In this document: positions 1 to 9,818 of the stretch, piece after piece
Numbering within the stretch: the first letter of the stretch is position 1
Layout: each line of letters starts with the position of its first letter
Assembly (NCBI GenBank): GCA_965115915.1
Contig: OZ220483.1
Span: 1,240,001 to 1,304,000 of the forward strand
Direction of reading: 5' to 3'
Length of the DNA: 64,000 bases
From: G965115915 sp965115915
GTDB taxonomy: Bacteria; Pseudomonadota; Gammaproteobacteria; Eutrophobiales; Eutrophobiaceae
Made by a program: the position numbers and the translations under genes
The notes under the pieces: generated by a model
Told to the model about the DNA's origin: nothing
Database searches by the model: none
The model's input: the letters and a program-made list of their open reading frames with translations, nothing else

Positions 1-97
1 GTCCTGCATGTAGTGCCGATTGATCATCGATTTCGATCACCAATGGGGCCAATTTTCCCTCCAGGCGTTTGCGGATCAGTTCAATCCGGTCAGGCAT
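1..97 (-). CDS. BolA/IbaG-family protein (partial, C-terminus beyond the window)
   Basis: Only the first 32 codons lie in the window; the gene runs off the left edge. The peptide starts [18 protein letters not shown], which is the helix-rich N-terminus typical of BolA-family proteins; these bind monothiol glutaredoxins and [2Fe-2S] clusters and act in iron trafficking or stress morphology. The ATG at 95-97 overlaps the TGA stop of the upstream yciI-like gene (TGATG), so the two are probably translationally coupled. The order yciB-yciI-bolA is common in gammaproteobacteria. Assignment rests on a short N-terminal fragment plus synteny; the subfamily (BolA or IbaG/YrbA) cannot be decided. Confidence 0.75.
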   Translation of the reverse strand, partial: MPDRIELIRKRLEGKLAPLVIEIDDQSALHAG

Positions 98-396
98 CAG
101 GGGAACACCTTTTTGAAGGGCTTCACCTCGACGCTGGCATAAACACCAGCGATCGTATACGGGTCCTCATCGGCCCATTTTCTGGCTTCTTCCAGGGACG
201 CAAACTCCGCAATGACCAGGCTTCCAGTAAATCCAGCAGGCCCCGGGTCCTCCATATCCATGGCCGGATGAGGGCCAGCGGTAAACAGTTGCCCTCTGTG
301 CTGCAATGCCTGCAGTCTCGCAATATGCTGTGATCGAACCCGCTTACGCAATTCCAGGCTGTTCTCCCGATCAACCGCCATGATAGCGTAGAACAT
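97..396 (-). CDS. yciI: YciI-family protein
   Basis: A 99-residue protein matching the YciI family (dimeric alpha/beta ferredoxin-like fold, cytoplasmic, physiological role unclear). The family pattern is visible: [11 protein letters not shown] at the start, a conserved R-x2-HI-x2-L block near residue 22, a LFTAGPHP segment, and the [22 protein letters not shown] segment with the usual D-P after the helix. It lies between yciB (upstream, about 96 bases) and the BolA-family gene (one-base stop/start overlap). This is full length for the family. The biochemical function is not established, so the name reflects homology only. Confidence 0.88.
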   Translation of the reverse strand: MFYAIMAVDRENSLELRKRVRSQHIARLQALQHRGQLFTAGPHPAMDMEDPGPAGFTGSLVIAEFASLEEARKWADEDPYTIAGVYASVEVKPFKKVFP

Positions 397-492
397 CAGA
401 CATTTCTCCGATTAAACACCACATGAGTATCGCTCCGGCCCCTGCCCGAGCAACCAACATTCCTGACACCCGGCACGGCTTGTCAACTACTC

Positions 493-1053
493 TCAAGGAT
501 CATCGTCCTGAACAATCATGTGCCTGCTGATAAACACGGCCTGTAACAGGGCGAAAATGACGGTCAAAACCAATGTCCCGAACAATTTGAAATTGACCCA
601 GACTGCTTCCGGGAAATTAAATGCCACCAGTAGATTCAATATCCCCATGAACACGAAGAACAGTACCCAGGCACGGCTGAGACGGAGCCAGAATGTTTGC
701 GATAGTGAGATGCTCCCCTCCATAAAACGTTGTATCAACGGTTTATTGCCAATCCATTCGCTGGCCAGGAAAATCAGGGAAAACAACCAGTAAACCACGG
801 TGGGTTTCCACAAGAAAAATCGTTTGTCTTCGGTCAGCAGCGTTGCCCCACCCAAAATCAGGATAGCGACCAGACTGATTAAATGCATGGACTCGAAACG
901 CCGATAAATCAGCCACCACAAAAAAACCTGCATGCACACAGCCACCATGGCGACTGCCGTAGCAAACAATAACCGCTGTCCTGCGTCTACCTCCGGGATA
1001 TAGTAGGCGAGAAAAAAAGCGACAATCGGAAAATAGTCAAACAGTGCTTTCAT
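493..1053 (-). CDS. yciB: Inner-membrane protein YciB (intracellular septation protein A family)
   Basis: A 186-residue very hydrophobic protein with about five to six membrane segments, beginning MKALFDYFPIVAFF, the characteristic YciB/IspA N-terminus. YciB interacts with divisome and elongasome components and affects envelope integrity in enterobacteria. Length (about 180 residues) fits the family. It is the first gene of the minus-strand yciB-yciI-bolA unit. Its promoter must lie in the 1054-1295 spacer shared with the divergent plus-strand gene at 1296. Confidence 0.93.
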   Translation of the reverse strand: MKALFDYFPIVAFFLAYYIPEVDAGQRLLFATAVAMVAVCMQVFLWWLIYRRFESMHLISLVAILILGGATLLTEDKRFFLWKPTVVYWLFSLIFLASEWIGNKPLIQRFMEGSISLSQTFWLRLSRAWVLFFVFMGILNLLVAFNFPEAVWVNFKLFGTLVLTVIFALLQAVFISRHMIVQDDDP

Positions 1054-1295
1054 GCGTAATTATCGGACGGGACGGCGGTCCATAACGGATTGTAGCTGCA
1101 TATGGCAGACCAAACAAGCAGACCAATAGTATTCAACACCATACCCGAACTATCCGTCACCATTTATTATAATATGATGACAGCCCCAGACGGCGATCCG
1201 TGTATGGCCCTGGCTCAGCCCGGAGTTTGGTTGCCAACGCAATCGCCATGCTGGCAGCATCTCGAATACAATTTGGATTTAAGGGGGGATTCCTG

Positions 1296-1919
1296 ATGAT
1301 CAAACAGCTTACATTAGAACAGTACCTTGATGACCTGGGCGCCAAAAAATCAACCCCTGGGGGAGGTAGTACCGCTGCAATTTGCGGTGCCATGGGGGCC
1401 GCACTGCTTGGCATGGTGGCTCACTATACGCTGGGGAAAAAAGGCTACGAGGCGGTACAAGACGAATTCGCGCAGATCCTGAAACGCGCAGAAGCGTTGC
1501 GAGAAGCCATGCAACAGGGAATACAGGATGACATTGATGCGTTCAATCAAGTGATGAACGCCTATCGATTGCCAAAAGGCAGTGCTGTCGAACAGGAACA
1601 AAGAACAGACGCGATACAGCGAGCATTAAAACAGGCCACTGACACCCCTATGGAATGTGCCCGCTTATGTCGAGAAACCATGGAGCTTTGCCAGCCTTCC
1701 GCCGAAAAAGGCAGCAAGGCGGTAATCAGCGACGTCGGTGTCGCTGTGGCATCCGCCTATGCGGGACTGAAAAGCGCAGTCCTGAATGTGCAAATAAATA
1801 TCGGCAGTATCAAAGATACGACCTTTGTCAATCAGCGACAACAAACCATGGCGAAATTGCTGAATGGAGCAGACGCACTGCTTGATTCGGTTTACACTAC
1901 CACCCAAAGTCGCCTCTGA
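1296..1919 (+). CDS. fchA: Formiminotransferase-cyclodeaminase family protein, FchA-like methenyl-H4F cyclohydrolase
   Basis: 207 residues, the length of a stand-alone cyclodeaminase domain (FTCD_C). The diagnostic loop TPGGGSTAA is at residues 20-28, followed by an all-helical protein with a conserved S-x-V-G-V-A-x-A-S-A-Y-A-G block near residue 155. Family members either deaminate formimino-tetrahydrofolate or, as FchA in methylotrophs, act as methenyl-H4F cyclohydrolase. No histidine-degradation gene is nearby, and a XoxF cluster lies elsewhere in the window, so the C1-folate role is the better inference. The ATG at 1296 follows an AAGGGGGGAT Shine-Dalgarno sequence; the frame stays open upstream to 1200 but without support. 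It converges on nadC. Confidence 0.85.
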   Translation: MIKQLTLEQYLDDLGAKKSTPGGGSTAAICGAMGAALLGMVAHYTLGKKGYEAVQDEFAQILKRAEALREAMQQGIQDDIDAFNQVMNAYRLPKGSAVEQEQRTDAIQRALKQATDTPMECARLCRETMELCQPSAEKGSKAVISDVGVAVASAYAGLKSAVLNVQINIGSIKDTTFVNQRQQTMAKLLNGADALLDSVYTTTQSRL

Positions 1920-1991
1920 GCATGTGCCACCGGCATTCAGCCAAACCGGCGTATAGCGGGTCTCCGGATAGGCACAGACCGTCCGGAATGC

Positions 1992-2831
1992 TCAATCCAA
2001 TCGCAGAGAAAAATCTATGGCCCGGATATGCTTGGTGAGCGCGCCAACAGAGACCTCGTCTATTCCAATGCTGGCAAGCCGCGCCAAATCCTGCTGACAG
2101 ACATTGCCTGAAACCTCCAGCCTTGCCTTTCCAGCATTGATCCTGACCGCTTCACGCAAGGCATCCTCCGACATGTTATCCAACATGATGTGAACCGCGC
2201 CTGAATCCAGCGCCTGCTGAAGTTGTGACAGATTTTCCACCTCGATCTGCACTGGCACCTGGCAGTCTTTTGCCAGACTCAAGCCGGGTTCGACCCCACC
2301 CCAGGCACGAATATGGTTTTCCTTGATCAGACACAGATCATACAGGCCCATGCGATGATTCTCCGCGCCACCACAGCGTACCGCATATTTTTGGGCAAGA
2401 CGCAAACCCGGGAGGGTCTTTCGGGTATCAGTCAAACGTAGCCCACTGTTTCCAGGAAGCTGCTGCATCCAGGCTGCCACCGCGGTAGCAGTCCCCGACA
2501 GCGTCTGCAGAAAATTCAGCGCGGTCCGTTCCGCACTCAACAATGCTCTGGTCAAGCCACTCAGGCGACAAACCAACTGGTCCGCAGCGACGGCATCCGC
2601 ATCCTTGACCCGCCAATGTATCTGACAATCCGGATCCAATGTCCGAAAACAGGCGGAAAACCACGCTTGCCCACACAATATCGCAGATTCTCGACATATC
2701 AAGCTCGCTGTGCCGCATGCATCCTCTGGCAACAGCGTGGAGGCAACATCACCACTGCCAATATCTTCCTTCAAGGCTTTGGAAACATCCGCTTGAATCT
2801 GTTCCGACGATGGTAACCCGGTAACGTTCAT
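1992..2831 (-). CDS. nadC: Nicotinate-nucleotide pyrophosphorylase (carboxylating)
   Basis: Quinolinate phosphoribosyltransferase of de novo NAD synthesis: quinolinate plus PRPP gives nicotinate mononucleotide, CO2 and PPi. The 279-residue protein shows the N-terminal KEDIGSGDVAS motif (about 21-31), LSAERTALNFLQTLSG (about 98-113), the active-site DTRKTLPG (135-142), and GGAENHRMGLYD. The start is placed at the ATG at 2829-2831 because it overlaps the TGA of the upstream symporter gene (ATGA), implying coupled translation; an in-frame codon four residues upstream is possible but less likely. Pairing NAD synthesis with an amino-acid symporter is not a usual operon. Confidence 0.95.
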   Translation of the reverse strand: MNVTGLPSSEQIQADVSKALKEDIGSGDVASTLLPEDACGTASLICRESAILCGQAWFSACFRTLDPDCQIHWRVKDADAVAADQLVCRLSGLTRALLSAERTALNFLQTLSGTATAVAAWMQQLPGNSGLRLTDTRKTLPGLRLAQKYAVRCGGAENHRMGLYDLCLIKENHIRAWGGVEPGLSLAKDCQVPVQIEVENLSQLQQALDSGAVHIMLDNMSEDALREAVRINAGKARLEVSGNVCQQDLARLASIGIDEVSVGALTKHIRAIDFSLRLD

Positions 2832-4177
2832 GGCATCCCGCACGAGGAACCCGACAGATATTTTTTGCTGAGGCTTACAACCAGTGGACTAAGTAACAAC
2901 AGCGCAATCAGATTTGGCAACGCCATCAGGCCATTCATTATATCCGCAGCGAGCCATACCGCTTTGACATCGCTTGTAGCACCAACCAGTACCACCAACA
3001 CCCATAAAAGACGGTACGGTTTTATAACCAGTGTGCCAAACAAAAACTGGGCACAGCGTTCACCATAATAACTCCAACCCAACAATGTGGTCAGTGCGAA
3101 CAGGCACATGCAAATACTGACAATCATATCACCCGTCTCACCAAGAACACTGGAAAACGCGACCGAGGTCAACACCGCTCCATTCGCCCCGCTCTCCCAG
3201 CTATTGGTGAGGATAATAACCATCGCCGTCATGGTGCATACAATCAATGTGTCTATAAAAGTCCCCAGCATTGCAATCATGCCCTGTTGCACCGGTTCAC
3301 GGGTTTTGGCGGCGGCATGAACTATGGCCATGCTCCCCAAACCCGCCTCATTTGAAAAAATACCTCGAGCCAAACCAAAACGAATGGCCTGGGCCACCGT
3401 TGCGCCAACAAAGCCTCCCGTTGCCGCACTGCCATTGAAGGCATCATGGATTATCAGTGCAAACGCGGCAGGCACTTTCCCTATATGCAGCACAATCACC
3501 ACCGTTGCAGAAAATATATACAGCAACGAAATGAATGGCACCATGCGAGCGGCAACAACACCAATACGCCGTATGCCACCAATAATGACAACAGCGGTCA
3601 GCATGGCCAACACCGCGCCACTGGCGATATCCGGGACATCAAAATTATCCTGCAGAACGCTGGCAACAGAATTGGCTTGAACCATATTGCCAATGCCAAA
3701 GGCCGCCACTGTGCCAAACAACGCAAAACTCGTTCCCAGCCAATGCCAGTGCCTGCCAAGACCCTTGCTGATATAATACATTGGTCCACCAACGTAGTTC
3801 CCATTGGCGTCTTTCTCACGGAAGCGTACCGCAAGCACTGCCTCGGTGTATTGTGTGGCCATTCCAAACAGGGCGATACACCACATCCAGAATATTGCTC
3901 CAACCCCACCGAGATGAATGGCCGTAGCCACACCAGCAATGTTGCCTGTGCCAAGCGCGGAGGCCAATGCCGCCATCAGGGCATGCCTTGGGGGAATGTC
4001 TCCTTCATCAGTGTCTGATGAACGGGACGTACAAAACAAAGCGACCGATTTGGACAGATAACGCCATGGCAAGGCGCGCAAACGCAGGGTGAGAAAAACA
4101 CCGACAAAGCTCAATAACGGGATGAGCAGATATGGCCCCCAGATCAGTGTGGCGATCCGTTCCAGTAGTACTTCCAT
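2828..4177 (-). CDS. Sodium:alanine/glycine symporter (AGCS family)
   Basis: A 449-residue polytopic inner-membrane protein of the alanine/glycine:cation symporter family (AgcS/DagA/YaaJ-like), importing small neutral amino acids with Na+. Family motifs are visible: ALGTGNIAGVATAIHLGGVG (about residues 74-93), GGPMYYISKGLG, and NEAGLGSMAIVHAAAKT in the middle. About ten to eleven hydrophobic segments can be counted. It overlaps nadC downstream by four bases. Substrate preference cannot be read from the sequence. Confidence 0.92.
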   Translation of the reverse strand: MEVLLERIATLIWGPYLLIPLLSFVGVFLTLRLRALPWRYLSKSVALFCTSRSSDTDEGDIPPRHALMAALASALGTGNIAGVATAIHLGGVGAIFWMWCIALFGMATQYTEAVLAVRFREKDANGNYVGGPMYYISKGLGRHWHWLGTSFALFGTVAAFGIGNMVQANSVASVLQDNFDVPDIASGAVLAMLTAVVIIGGIRRIGVVAARMVPFISLLYIFSATVVIVLHIGKVPAAFALIIHDAFNGSAATGGFVGATVAQAIRFGLARGIFSNEAGLGSMAIVHAAAKTREPVQQGMIAMLGTFIDTLIVCTMTAMVIILTNSWESGANGAVLTSVAFSSVLGETGDMIVSICMCLFALTTLLGWSYYGERCAQFLFGTLVIKPYRLLWVLVVLVGATSDVKAVWLAADIMNGLMALPNLIALLLLSPLVVSLSKKYLSGSSCGMP

Positions 4178-4372
4178 TGATCTCCCTGTTCTAGCCTGAC
4201 CGGAAAGTCAGCGGATGCCTGAAAAACGCATTGCTATCGGATATCAAACCCGCTAACGGCACACGCAACGCTTCGCCAAAGCCAGGATACGACGGACGCA
4301 TATCCCGGGGCTCACGTCGTACTGAAAAACGACCATACACAAGGGTTCGTCCGGATATACCGACCCGATGAT

Positions 4373-4972
4373 TCATGGGACAGGCAACTCCGGACCTGCG
4401 CCACGCCCCTCCAGTTGCAGCACCAGTGTATCTCCTCTCTTTTCCCAATCCACATGTCTGAGAAAATTCATTCCTATCAGGACAAAATCATCACTCATCC
4501 CGGGCATGACAACGGCGCGAATATCCCGTATCCGGATATTGCCCACCTGTACACTATCCAGTGCGGTAGAGAAACCCTCAACCGTCCCACCCGCAGTCTC
4601 CGCCAGCATGCGAGGACCAAAAGCGAGACCCAATCGCTCCGCCAAGCGTGCCGACAAGGCCATGCTATTGGCCCCGGTATCTACCAGACCCGCCAGCTGC
4701 CTGCCATTGATCAGTACCGGGACCATATACTGGCCTGCCCTGTTGCGCTTGAGTACAACCGGGGAAAGCTCCCCCGGCCCCATTTTCACAACATGCCGGT
4801 TCGGATGGTTGCGCCTCTCCAGATACGCATCAAACAGCCAGGTCAATATGCCCAATGCCAGCAGGCACGCGAACAGACTCATGCGCATCCCCAACCGACC
4901 TGGTCCGGAAAAATTATCCGCAGACATGCTGGAAAAGTGTCGTGTGACTTCCAACAAACCGAATCGGGTCAA
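4373..4972 (-). CDS. Membrane-anchored retropepsin-like aspartic protease (TIGR02281/clan AA type)
   Basis: 199 residues: a single N-terminal membrane segment (about 30-48), then a retropepsin-like domain with the catalytic L-V-D-T-G-A-N motif (aspartate at about 98) and a second hydrophobic block V-L-I-G-M-N-F-L near residue 165. Family members are single-domain, presumably homodimeric proteases of bacterial inner membranes with no settled substrate. The start is uncertain: internal ATG codons closer to the membrane segment (such as residue 29 or 31) would give a more usual length. It precedes the AGCS gene by about 195 bases. Confidence 0.8.
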   Translation of the reverse strand: MTRFGLLEVTRHFSSMSADNFSGPGRLGMRMSLFACLLALGILTWLFDAYLERRNHPNRHVVKMGPGELSPVVLKRNRAGQYMVPVLINGRQLAGLVDTGANSMALSARLAERLGLAFGPRMLAETAGGTVEGFSTALDSVQVGNIRIRDIRAVVMPGMSDDFVLIGMNFLRHVDWEKRGDTLVLQLEGRGAGPELPVP

Positions 4973-5437
4973 TCACTTACACCTCCCCCCTCCACAGTCC
5001 ATCTGCCACAGCAGACCCGGAAACAGTACAGCAAACCCGGACCGCAGGCAGCTTAAGTCCCGCAGGGCGGCAGGGATTCCATCATAAATGGTATTCACAT
5101 TGCTTGCAAAATATGCCAGCATTCGGCTTGTAGTGAGTCCGTGCTGCCACCATGGTAACTGTCCGGTATCTTGCAGGTGCAAGACGACCAGGCCAAACCA
5201 TGACCGGGATGAGCCCGTCCGCACCGTAAAGGTATCATCCTCTCCGGATAGTTGCCGGCAGAACACACTTTATCAACAGACATCGACTACGGAACGATAG
5301 CGGCTACTTTCCGGCAATTACCTGTCACACATGAAAATGAAAACCATCATATTGCTCGCCGGATGTCCTGCTGCAAACCCGCTTCCCCAATACCGGAACC
5401 AGAACAATCGTACCATAGCATCAGAGTGGAGTTGAAC
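4973..5437. other. Intergenic region between the divergent protease and clpS genes
   Basis: About 465 bases with no convincing large gene. The open frames here have no recognisable domains or codon pattern. It should hold divergent promoters for the protease (minus) and clpS-clpA (plus); I could not pick a consensus promoter with confidence. A 34-codon frame at 5331-5435 just before clpS is discussed as a finding. Confidence 0.5.
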
Positions 5438-5770
5438 ATGTCAGAAAAATCGACCTCCGGAAATGGACATGATGAATTCGTGGCCATAATCATCGAGGAG
5501 GAACGTCCCAAACTGAAACGACCTCCGTTGTATAAAGTAATACTCATCAACGATGATTACACGCCAATGGAGTTTGTTGTTCGCCTGCTGGAAAAATTTT
5601 TCAACCTGTCACAACCAACAGCAACCCAAATCATGCTGGAAGTCCACCAGAACGGGAAAGGCGTATGTGGCGTGTTCACCCACGAGATTGCAGAAACCAA
5701 GGTCAATCAGGTCAACCAGTATTCACGTTCTCACGAACATCCATTACTGTGTGTGATGGAAAAAGCATGA
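5438..5770 (+). CDS. clpS: ATP-dependent Clp protease adaptor ClpS
   Basis: 110 residues. ClpS is the N-recognin of the bacterial N-degron pathway: it binds proteins with Phe, Leu, Trp or Tyr at the N-terminus and hands them to ClpA. The conserved core is clear: KRPPLYKVILINDDYTPMEF (residues about 28-47), the V-L-x-FF segment, and a distal H-x-x-G-x-G-V-C-G-V-F-T-HEIAETK block. The start ATG at 5438 matches the family N-terminus; the frame remains open upstream but the added peptide has no family resemblance. clpA follows 16 bases later. Confidence 0.95.
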   Translation: MSEKSTSGNGHDEFVAIIIEEERPKLKRPPLYKVILINDDYTPMEFVVRLLEKFFNLSQPTATQIMLEVHQNGKGVCGVFTHEIAETKVNQVNQYSRSHEHPLLCVMEKA

Positions 5771-5786
5771 ACTGGAGAGATACCTG

Positions 5787-8054
5787 ATGTTTGATGATGA
5801 ACTGGAGCATAGTCTGAGCCTCGCCTGCAGAAACGCACAGCGACGCCATCATGAATTTGTCACTGTTGAGCACCTGCTTCTGGCCCTGCTTGATAATCGC
5901 AGTGTGAGCATGATACTGGAGGCCTGTGGCGCCGACATGGATATTCTTCGCACTGAGTTGGAAAATTTCATTGATCAGAACTTTCCCACCATTCCAGAGC
6001 AAAAAGAACGCGCCAACATGGAAACAACACTGGGTTTCCAGCGTGTCCTGCAACGTGCCATCCTGCATGTAAAATCCTCCGGTTACAAGGAAGTCACCGG
6101 GGCCAACGTTCTGGTTGCCATCTTCGGAGAAAAAGAATCCTATGCCGCCTACTTTCTTAATCAACGACATATTACCCGTCTTGATGTGGTCAATTTTCTA
6201 TCGCATGGGACAACTATCAGGACCGAGGAAGAAACCGGCCCCGTTGACGAGGAATCGGAACACGCATATGGCAAAAAAACCGCTGCAAAGCACAGCTACC
6301 TGAAGGAATTCGCCACCAACCTCAACGATATGGCACTTCAGGACAAGGTTGACCCCCTGTTTGGCCGTGAGCACGAACTGGAACGTACCATGCACATACT
6401 GTGCCGGCGGAGAAAAAACAATCCCATCTATGTCGGGGAACCCGGTGTGGGGAAAACCGCTCTCGCCGAAGGACTTGCCCGACGTATCGTGGAAAAAAGA
6501 GTGCCCGAAATGCTGGGTGACGTGACTATTTTTGCCATGGATCTCGGTGCATTACTGGCCGGAACAAAATATCGGGGAGATTTCGAGAAACGCCTGAAAG
6601 GGGTCATCACCGAGTTACACGCCCAGCAAGGGAAACCCATACTGTTCATCGATGAGATTCATACCATTATCGGTGCGGGGGCCACCTCTGGCGGAGTAAT
6701 GGACGCCTCAAACATCATCAAGCCCCTGCTTGTGGACGGTGATATTCGCTGCATCGGCTCAACCACTTACCAGGAATATCGCGGCATATTTGAAAAAGAC
6801 CGGGCACTGGCACGCCGCTTCCAAAAAATTGACGTCAGTGAACCCGATATTAATGAAACCACCCGTATCCTCAACGGCCTCAAGCCGCGTTTCGAGGAGC
6901 ACCACGGGGTTAGATATACTCATTCCGCGTTACGCATGGCAGCCGAGCTGGCCTCGCGCCACATAAACGACTGCTTTCTGCCAGACAAAGCCATAGACGT
7001 TGTCGATGAAGCAGGCGCCATGCAGCACCTGTCACCTGCATCACGGCGCAAAAAAGTGATCCGCATCTCCGATATCGAACGCACTATCGCGAGGATGGCG
7101 CACATACCGGTAGCTGCAATCAACGTTTCAGAAAAGAAAGTGCTGCGCAATCTGGATCGAAATCTCAAACTGCTTGTTTTCGGGCAGGATCACGCCATTG
7201 ACGCCCTGGCAACTTCCATTCGCCTGGAACGCTCCGGCCTGGGGGAAAAACATCAACCCGTTGGTGCCTTTCTGTTTGCCGGTCCGACCGGCGTAGGCAA
7301 AACCGAACTGGCAAAACAGCTTGCCTATCTATTGGGCATAGCACTGGTGCGTTTTGACATGTCGGAATACATGGAACGGCATACTGTTTCCCGCCTGATT
7401 GGCGCACCACCAGGATACGTAGGCTATAACCAGGGAGGATTATTGACCGAGGAGATAAACCGCAATCCGCACTCGGTACTACTGCTTGATGAAATGGAAA
7501 AGGCACATCCGGATGTGTTCAATCTTCTGTTACAGGTAATGGACCACGGTACCCTGACCGATACCAACGGGCGAAAGATAAACTTCCGCCACGTCATCAT
7601 CATTATGACAACCAATGCAGGAGCGGAACACCTCAGCCGGAACTCCATGGGCTTTGCTGTGCAAGACCATCAGGGGGATGCGATACATGAGATTAATCGG
7701 GTCTTCTTGCCGGAATTCCGCAACCGCTTGGGTGGTATCATCGAATTCAACCACCTTGACAAACGCACTATCCTCAGCGTGGCAAACAAGTTCCTGCTCG
7801 AACTGGAAGAACAGTTGACCCGCAAGAAGATAAGCCTGGAGGTCAGTGACACGGCAAAACACTGGCTGTGTGAACATGGCTACAATCCGGTTATGGGCGC
7901 ACGACCGATGCATCGACTGATCCAGGACAAGATCCGCCAGGTGCTTGCCAATCAACTGTTATCCGACAAACTGGGCAAAGGTGGGCGTGTCATTGTGGAT
8001 GTCGCCGATGACGAGTTGACGGTAGACACCCACATGGACGCACTGGCCGATTAA
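5787..8054 (+). CDS. clpA: ATP-dependent Clp protease ATP-binding subunit ClpA
   Basis: 755 residues, matching the usual ClpA length of about 758. It carries the N-terminal double Clp-N repeat (1-145), AAA-1 with Walker A GEPGVGKT near residue 217 and Walker B FIDEIH, and AAA-2 with GPTGVGKTE near residue 499, Walker B LLLDEMEKAHPD, and the C-terminal D2-small domain. An I-G-A-P-P-G-Y-V-G-Y pore loop is visible in AAA-2. No ClpB-type middle coiled coil is present. ClpA unfolds substrates for ClpP. A GAGAGATACCTG Shine-Dalgarno region precedes the ATG; the gene is co-directional with clpS and probably co-transcribed. Confidence 0.97.
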   Translation: MFDDELEHSLSLACRNAQRRHHEFVTVEHLLLALLDNRSVSMILEACGADMDILRTELENFIDQNFPTIPEQKERANMETTLGFQRVLQRAILHVKSSGYKEVTGANVLVAIFGEKESYAAYFLNQRHITRLDVVNFLSHGTTIRTEEETGPVDEESEHAYGKKTAAKHSYLKEFATNLNDMALQDKVDPLFGREHELERTMHILCRRRKNNPIYVGEPGVGKTALAEGLARRIVEKRVPEMLGDVTIFAMDLGALLAGTKYRGDFEKRLKGVITELHAQQGKPILFIDEIHTIIGAGATSGGVMDASNIIKPLLVDGDIRCIGSTTYQEYRGIFEKDRALARRFQKIDVSEPDINETTRILNGLKPRFEEHHGVRYTHSALRMAAELASRHINDCFLPDKAIDVVDEAGAMQHLSPASRRKKVIRISDIERTIARMAHIPVAAINVSEKKVLRNLDRNLKLLVFGQDHAIDALATSIRLERSGLGEKHQPVGAFLFAGPTGVGKTELAKQLAYLLGIALVRFDMSEYMERHTVSRLIGAPPGYVGYNQGGLLTEEINRNPHSVLLLDEMEKAHPDVFNLLLQVMDHGTLTDTNGRKINFRHVIIIMTTNAGAEHLSRNSMGFAVQDHQGDAIHEINRVFLPEFRNRLGGIIEFNHLDKRTILSVANKFLLELEEQLTRKKISLEVSDTAKHWLCEHGYNPVMGARPMHRLIQDKIRQVLANQLLSDKLGKGGRVIVDVADDELTVDTHMDALAD

Positions 8055-8066
8055 CGCCTGGACACC

Positions 8067-9764
8067 TTGCGAAACCACCTTCAAGTGAAGCGAAAACTCA
8101 ACCGCTACAGTGCGCAAATCACACAACCCCGATCACAAGGGGCGTCTCAGGCCATGCTGTACGGTACCGGACTGCAACCCGAGGACATGGACAAGCCACA
8201 GATCGGGATTTCCAGCGTGTGGTATGAAGGGAATACCTGCAACATGCATCTGCTGAAACTGGCGGAAAAAGTCAAGGAAGGGGTACACCGGGCCGGCATG
8301 ATCGGAATGCGCTTCAATACGATTGGGGTGAGTGATGGCATCGCGATGGGTACCCAGGGAATGAGCTACTCGCTGCAGTCTCGCGATCTGATCGCAGACT
8401 CGATAGAAACGGTGATGCACAGCCAATGGTACGACGGAAACATATCTCTGCCTGGCTGCGACAAAAATATGCCAGGCTGCCTGATGGCTATGGGCAGAGT
8501 CAATCGGCCCGCTCTGATGATCTACGGCGGCACCATAAAACCGGGATTCAGACACGGGGAAAAGCTCGACATTATCTCGGCATTTCAAAGTTACGGGGAA
8601 TACATTGCCGGCAATATTGATGACGCGACCCGGGTCGAAATAGTGAAAAACGCCTGCCCCGGAGCTGGTGCCTGTGGTGGCATGTATACTGCAAACACCA
8701 TGGCTGCGGCGATCGAGGCGATGGGAATGAGCCTGCCATACAGTTCATCCACGCCGGCAGTAGACACAGGCAAACAGGAAGAATGCCTGCGTGCTGGCGC
8801 TGCGTTGCGGAACCTGCTGGAACAGGATATCAAACCGCACGATATCATGACCCGCGAGGCATTTGAAAACGCCATGACATTGGTAACGGTACTTGGCGGT
8901 TCAACCAATGCCGTGCTGCATCTGATCGCGATGGCGAAATCCGTGGATGTGCCACTTGAGTTGGACGATTTTCAACGTATCAGTGATCGCACTCCCTATC
9001 TGGCCGACCTCAAACCCAGCGGCCAGTATGTCATGGAAGACCTGCACAAGGTCGGTGGCACTCCGGCAGTATTGAAACTGCTACTCGAACACAAACTGAT
9101 CCATGGTGACTGTCTGACCGTAACTGGCAGTACACTCGGTGAAAATCTGGAGGCGGCCGACGGACTTGACCCCGGACAGCATATTATCCATTCGCTGGAA
9201 AAGCCGCTGAAGCCTACCGGCCATATACGCATACTCAGAGGCAACCTGGCCCCCGAGGGTGCGGTGGCAAAGATCACTGGCAAAGAAGGCGAGCGTTTCC
9301 ATGGGCCCGCCCGCTGCTTCGACTCCGAAGAAGCCATGCTCGAAGCGCTGGAGGCAGGCAAAATCCAGCGTGGCGAGGTAATCATCATCCGTTATGAGGG
9401 ACCCAAAGGCGGCCCCGGTATGCCGGAGATGCTGACCCCTACCTCCGCCATAGTAGGGGCTGGCCTGGGCGAACACGTGGCCATGATCACAGATGGCCGT
9501 TTCTCTGGCGGTTCGCATGGCTTCATCGTTGGCCATGTGGTGCCTGAAGCACAGGAAGGCGGCCCCATCGCGCTGGTGCGCGATGGGGATACGATCAGGC
9601 TGGATGCGCATACAAACCGCATCGATATCGATATAGACGAAGACGAACTGGCACGGCGCAGGGCGGCATGGCAGGCACCACCACCAAAGGCCACCTGTGG
9701 CACACTGCGCCGTTATATCAATACTGTCCGACCCGCCAACGAAGGCTGTATCACTGACGCATGA
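8067..9764 (+). CDS. ilvD: Dihydroxy-acid dehydratase
   Basis: IlvD dehydrates 2,3-dihydroxy-isovalerate and 2,3-dihydroxy-3-methylvalerate in valine and isoleucine synthesis using an Fe-S cluster and Mg2+. The three cluster cysteines are seen at about C58 (GNTCNMH), C131 ([10 protein letters not shown], with the modified-lysine position next to it) and C203 ([12 protein letters not shown]), and FSGGSHGF near the C-terminus is the active-site motif. About 565 residues, the shorter IlvD type. The start is uncertain: TTG at 8067 with weak TGGA upstream, or GTG at 8085, which better matches the usual N-terminus (KRKLNRYS). It begins 12 bases after clpA, an unusual pairing. Confidence 0.95.
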   Translation: MRNHLQVKRKLNRYSAQITQPRSQGASQAMLYGTGLQPEDMDKPQIGISSVWYEGNTCNMHLLKLAEKVKEGVHRAGMIGMRFNTIGVSDGIAMGTQGMSYSLQSRDLIADSIETVMHSQWYDGNISLPGCDKNMPGCLMAMGRVNRPALMIYGGTIKPGFRHGEKLDIISAFQSYGEYIAGNIDDATRVEIVKNACPGAGACGGMYTANTMAAAIEAMGMSLPYSSSTPAVDTGKQEECLRAGAALRNLLEQDIKPHDIMTREAFENAMTLVTVLGGSTNAVLHLIAMAKSVDVPLELDDFQRISDRTPYLADLKPSGQYVMEDLHKVGGTPAVLKLLLEHKLIHGDCLTVTGSTLGENLEAADGLDPGQHIIHSLEKPLKPTGHIRILRGNLAPEGAVAKITGKEGERFHGPARCFDSEEAMLEALEAGKIQRGEVIIIRYEGPKGGPGMPEMLTPTSAIVGAGLGEHVAMITDGRFSGGSHGFIVGHVVPEAQEGGPIALVRDGDTIRLDAHTNRIDIDIDEDELARRRAAWQAPPPKATCGTLRRYINTVRPANEGCITDA

Positions 9765-9788
9765 GCGTGGTGTGGCAAAGCACCGCTC
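9763..9788 (+). terminator. Imperfect hairpin after ilvD
   Basis: GAGCG-GGTG pairs with CACC-CGCTC around a short loop, with one bulged base, directly at the ilvD stop codon in the spacer between ilvD and the convergent transglycosylase gene. No T-run follows, so it may only protect the 3' end or be fortuitous. Confidence 0.3.
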
Positions 9789-9818
9789 CCGTGCCCCGCC
9801 CGCAACCCTGCCGCTTCC

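Noticed and set aside
4191..4448. Minus-strand frame between the AGCS symporter and the retropepsin gene
   Set aside because: No ribosome site, no family resemblance, and it overlaps the retropepsin gene in another frame.
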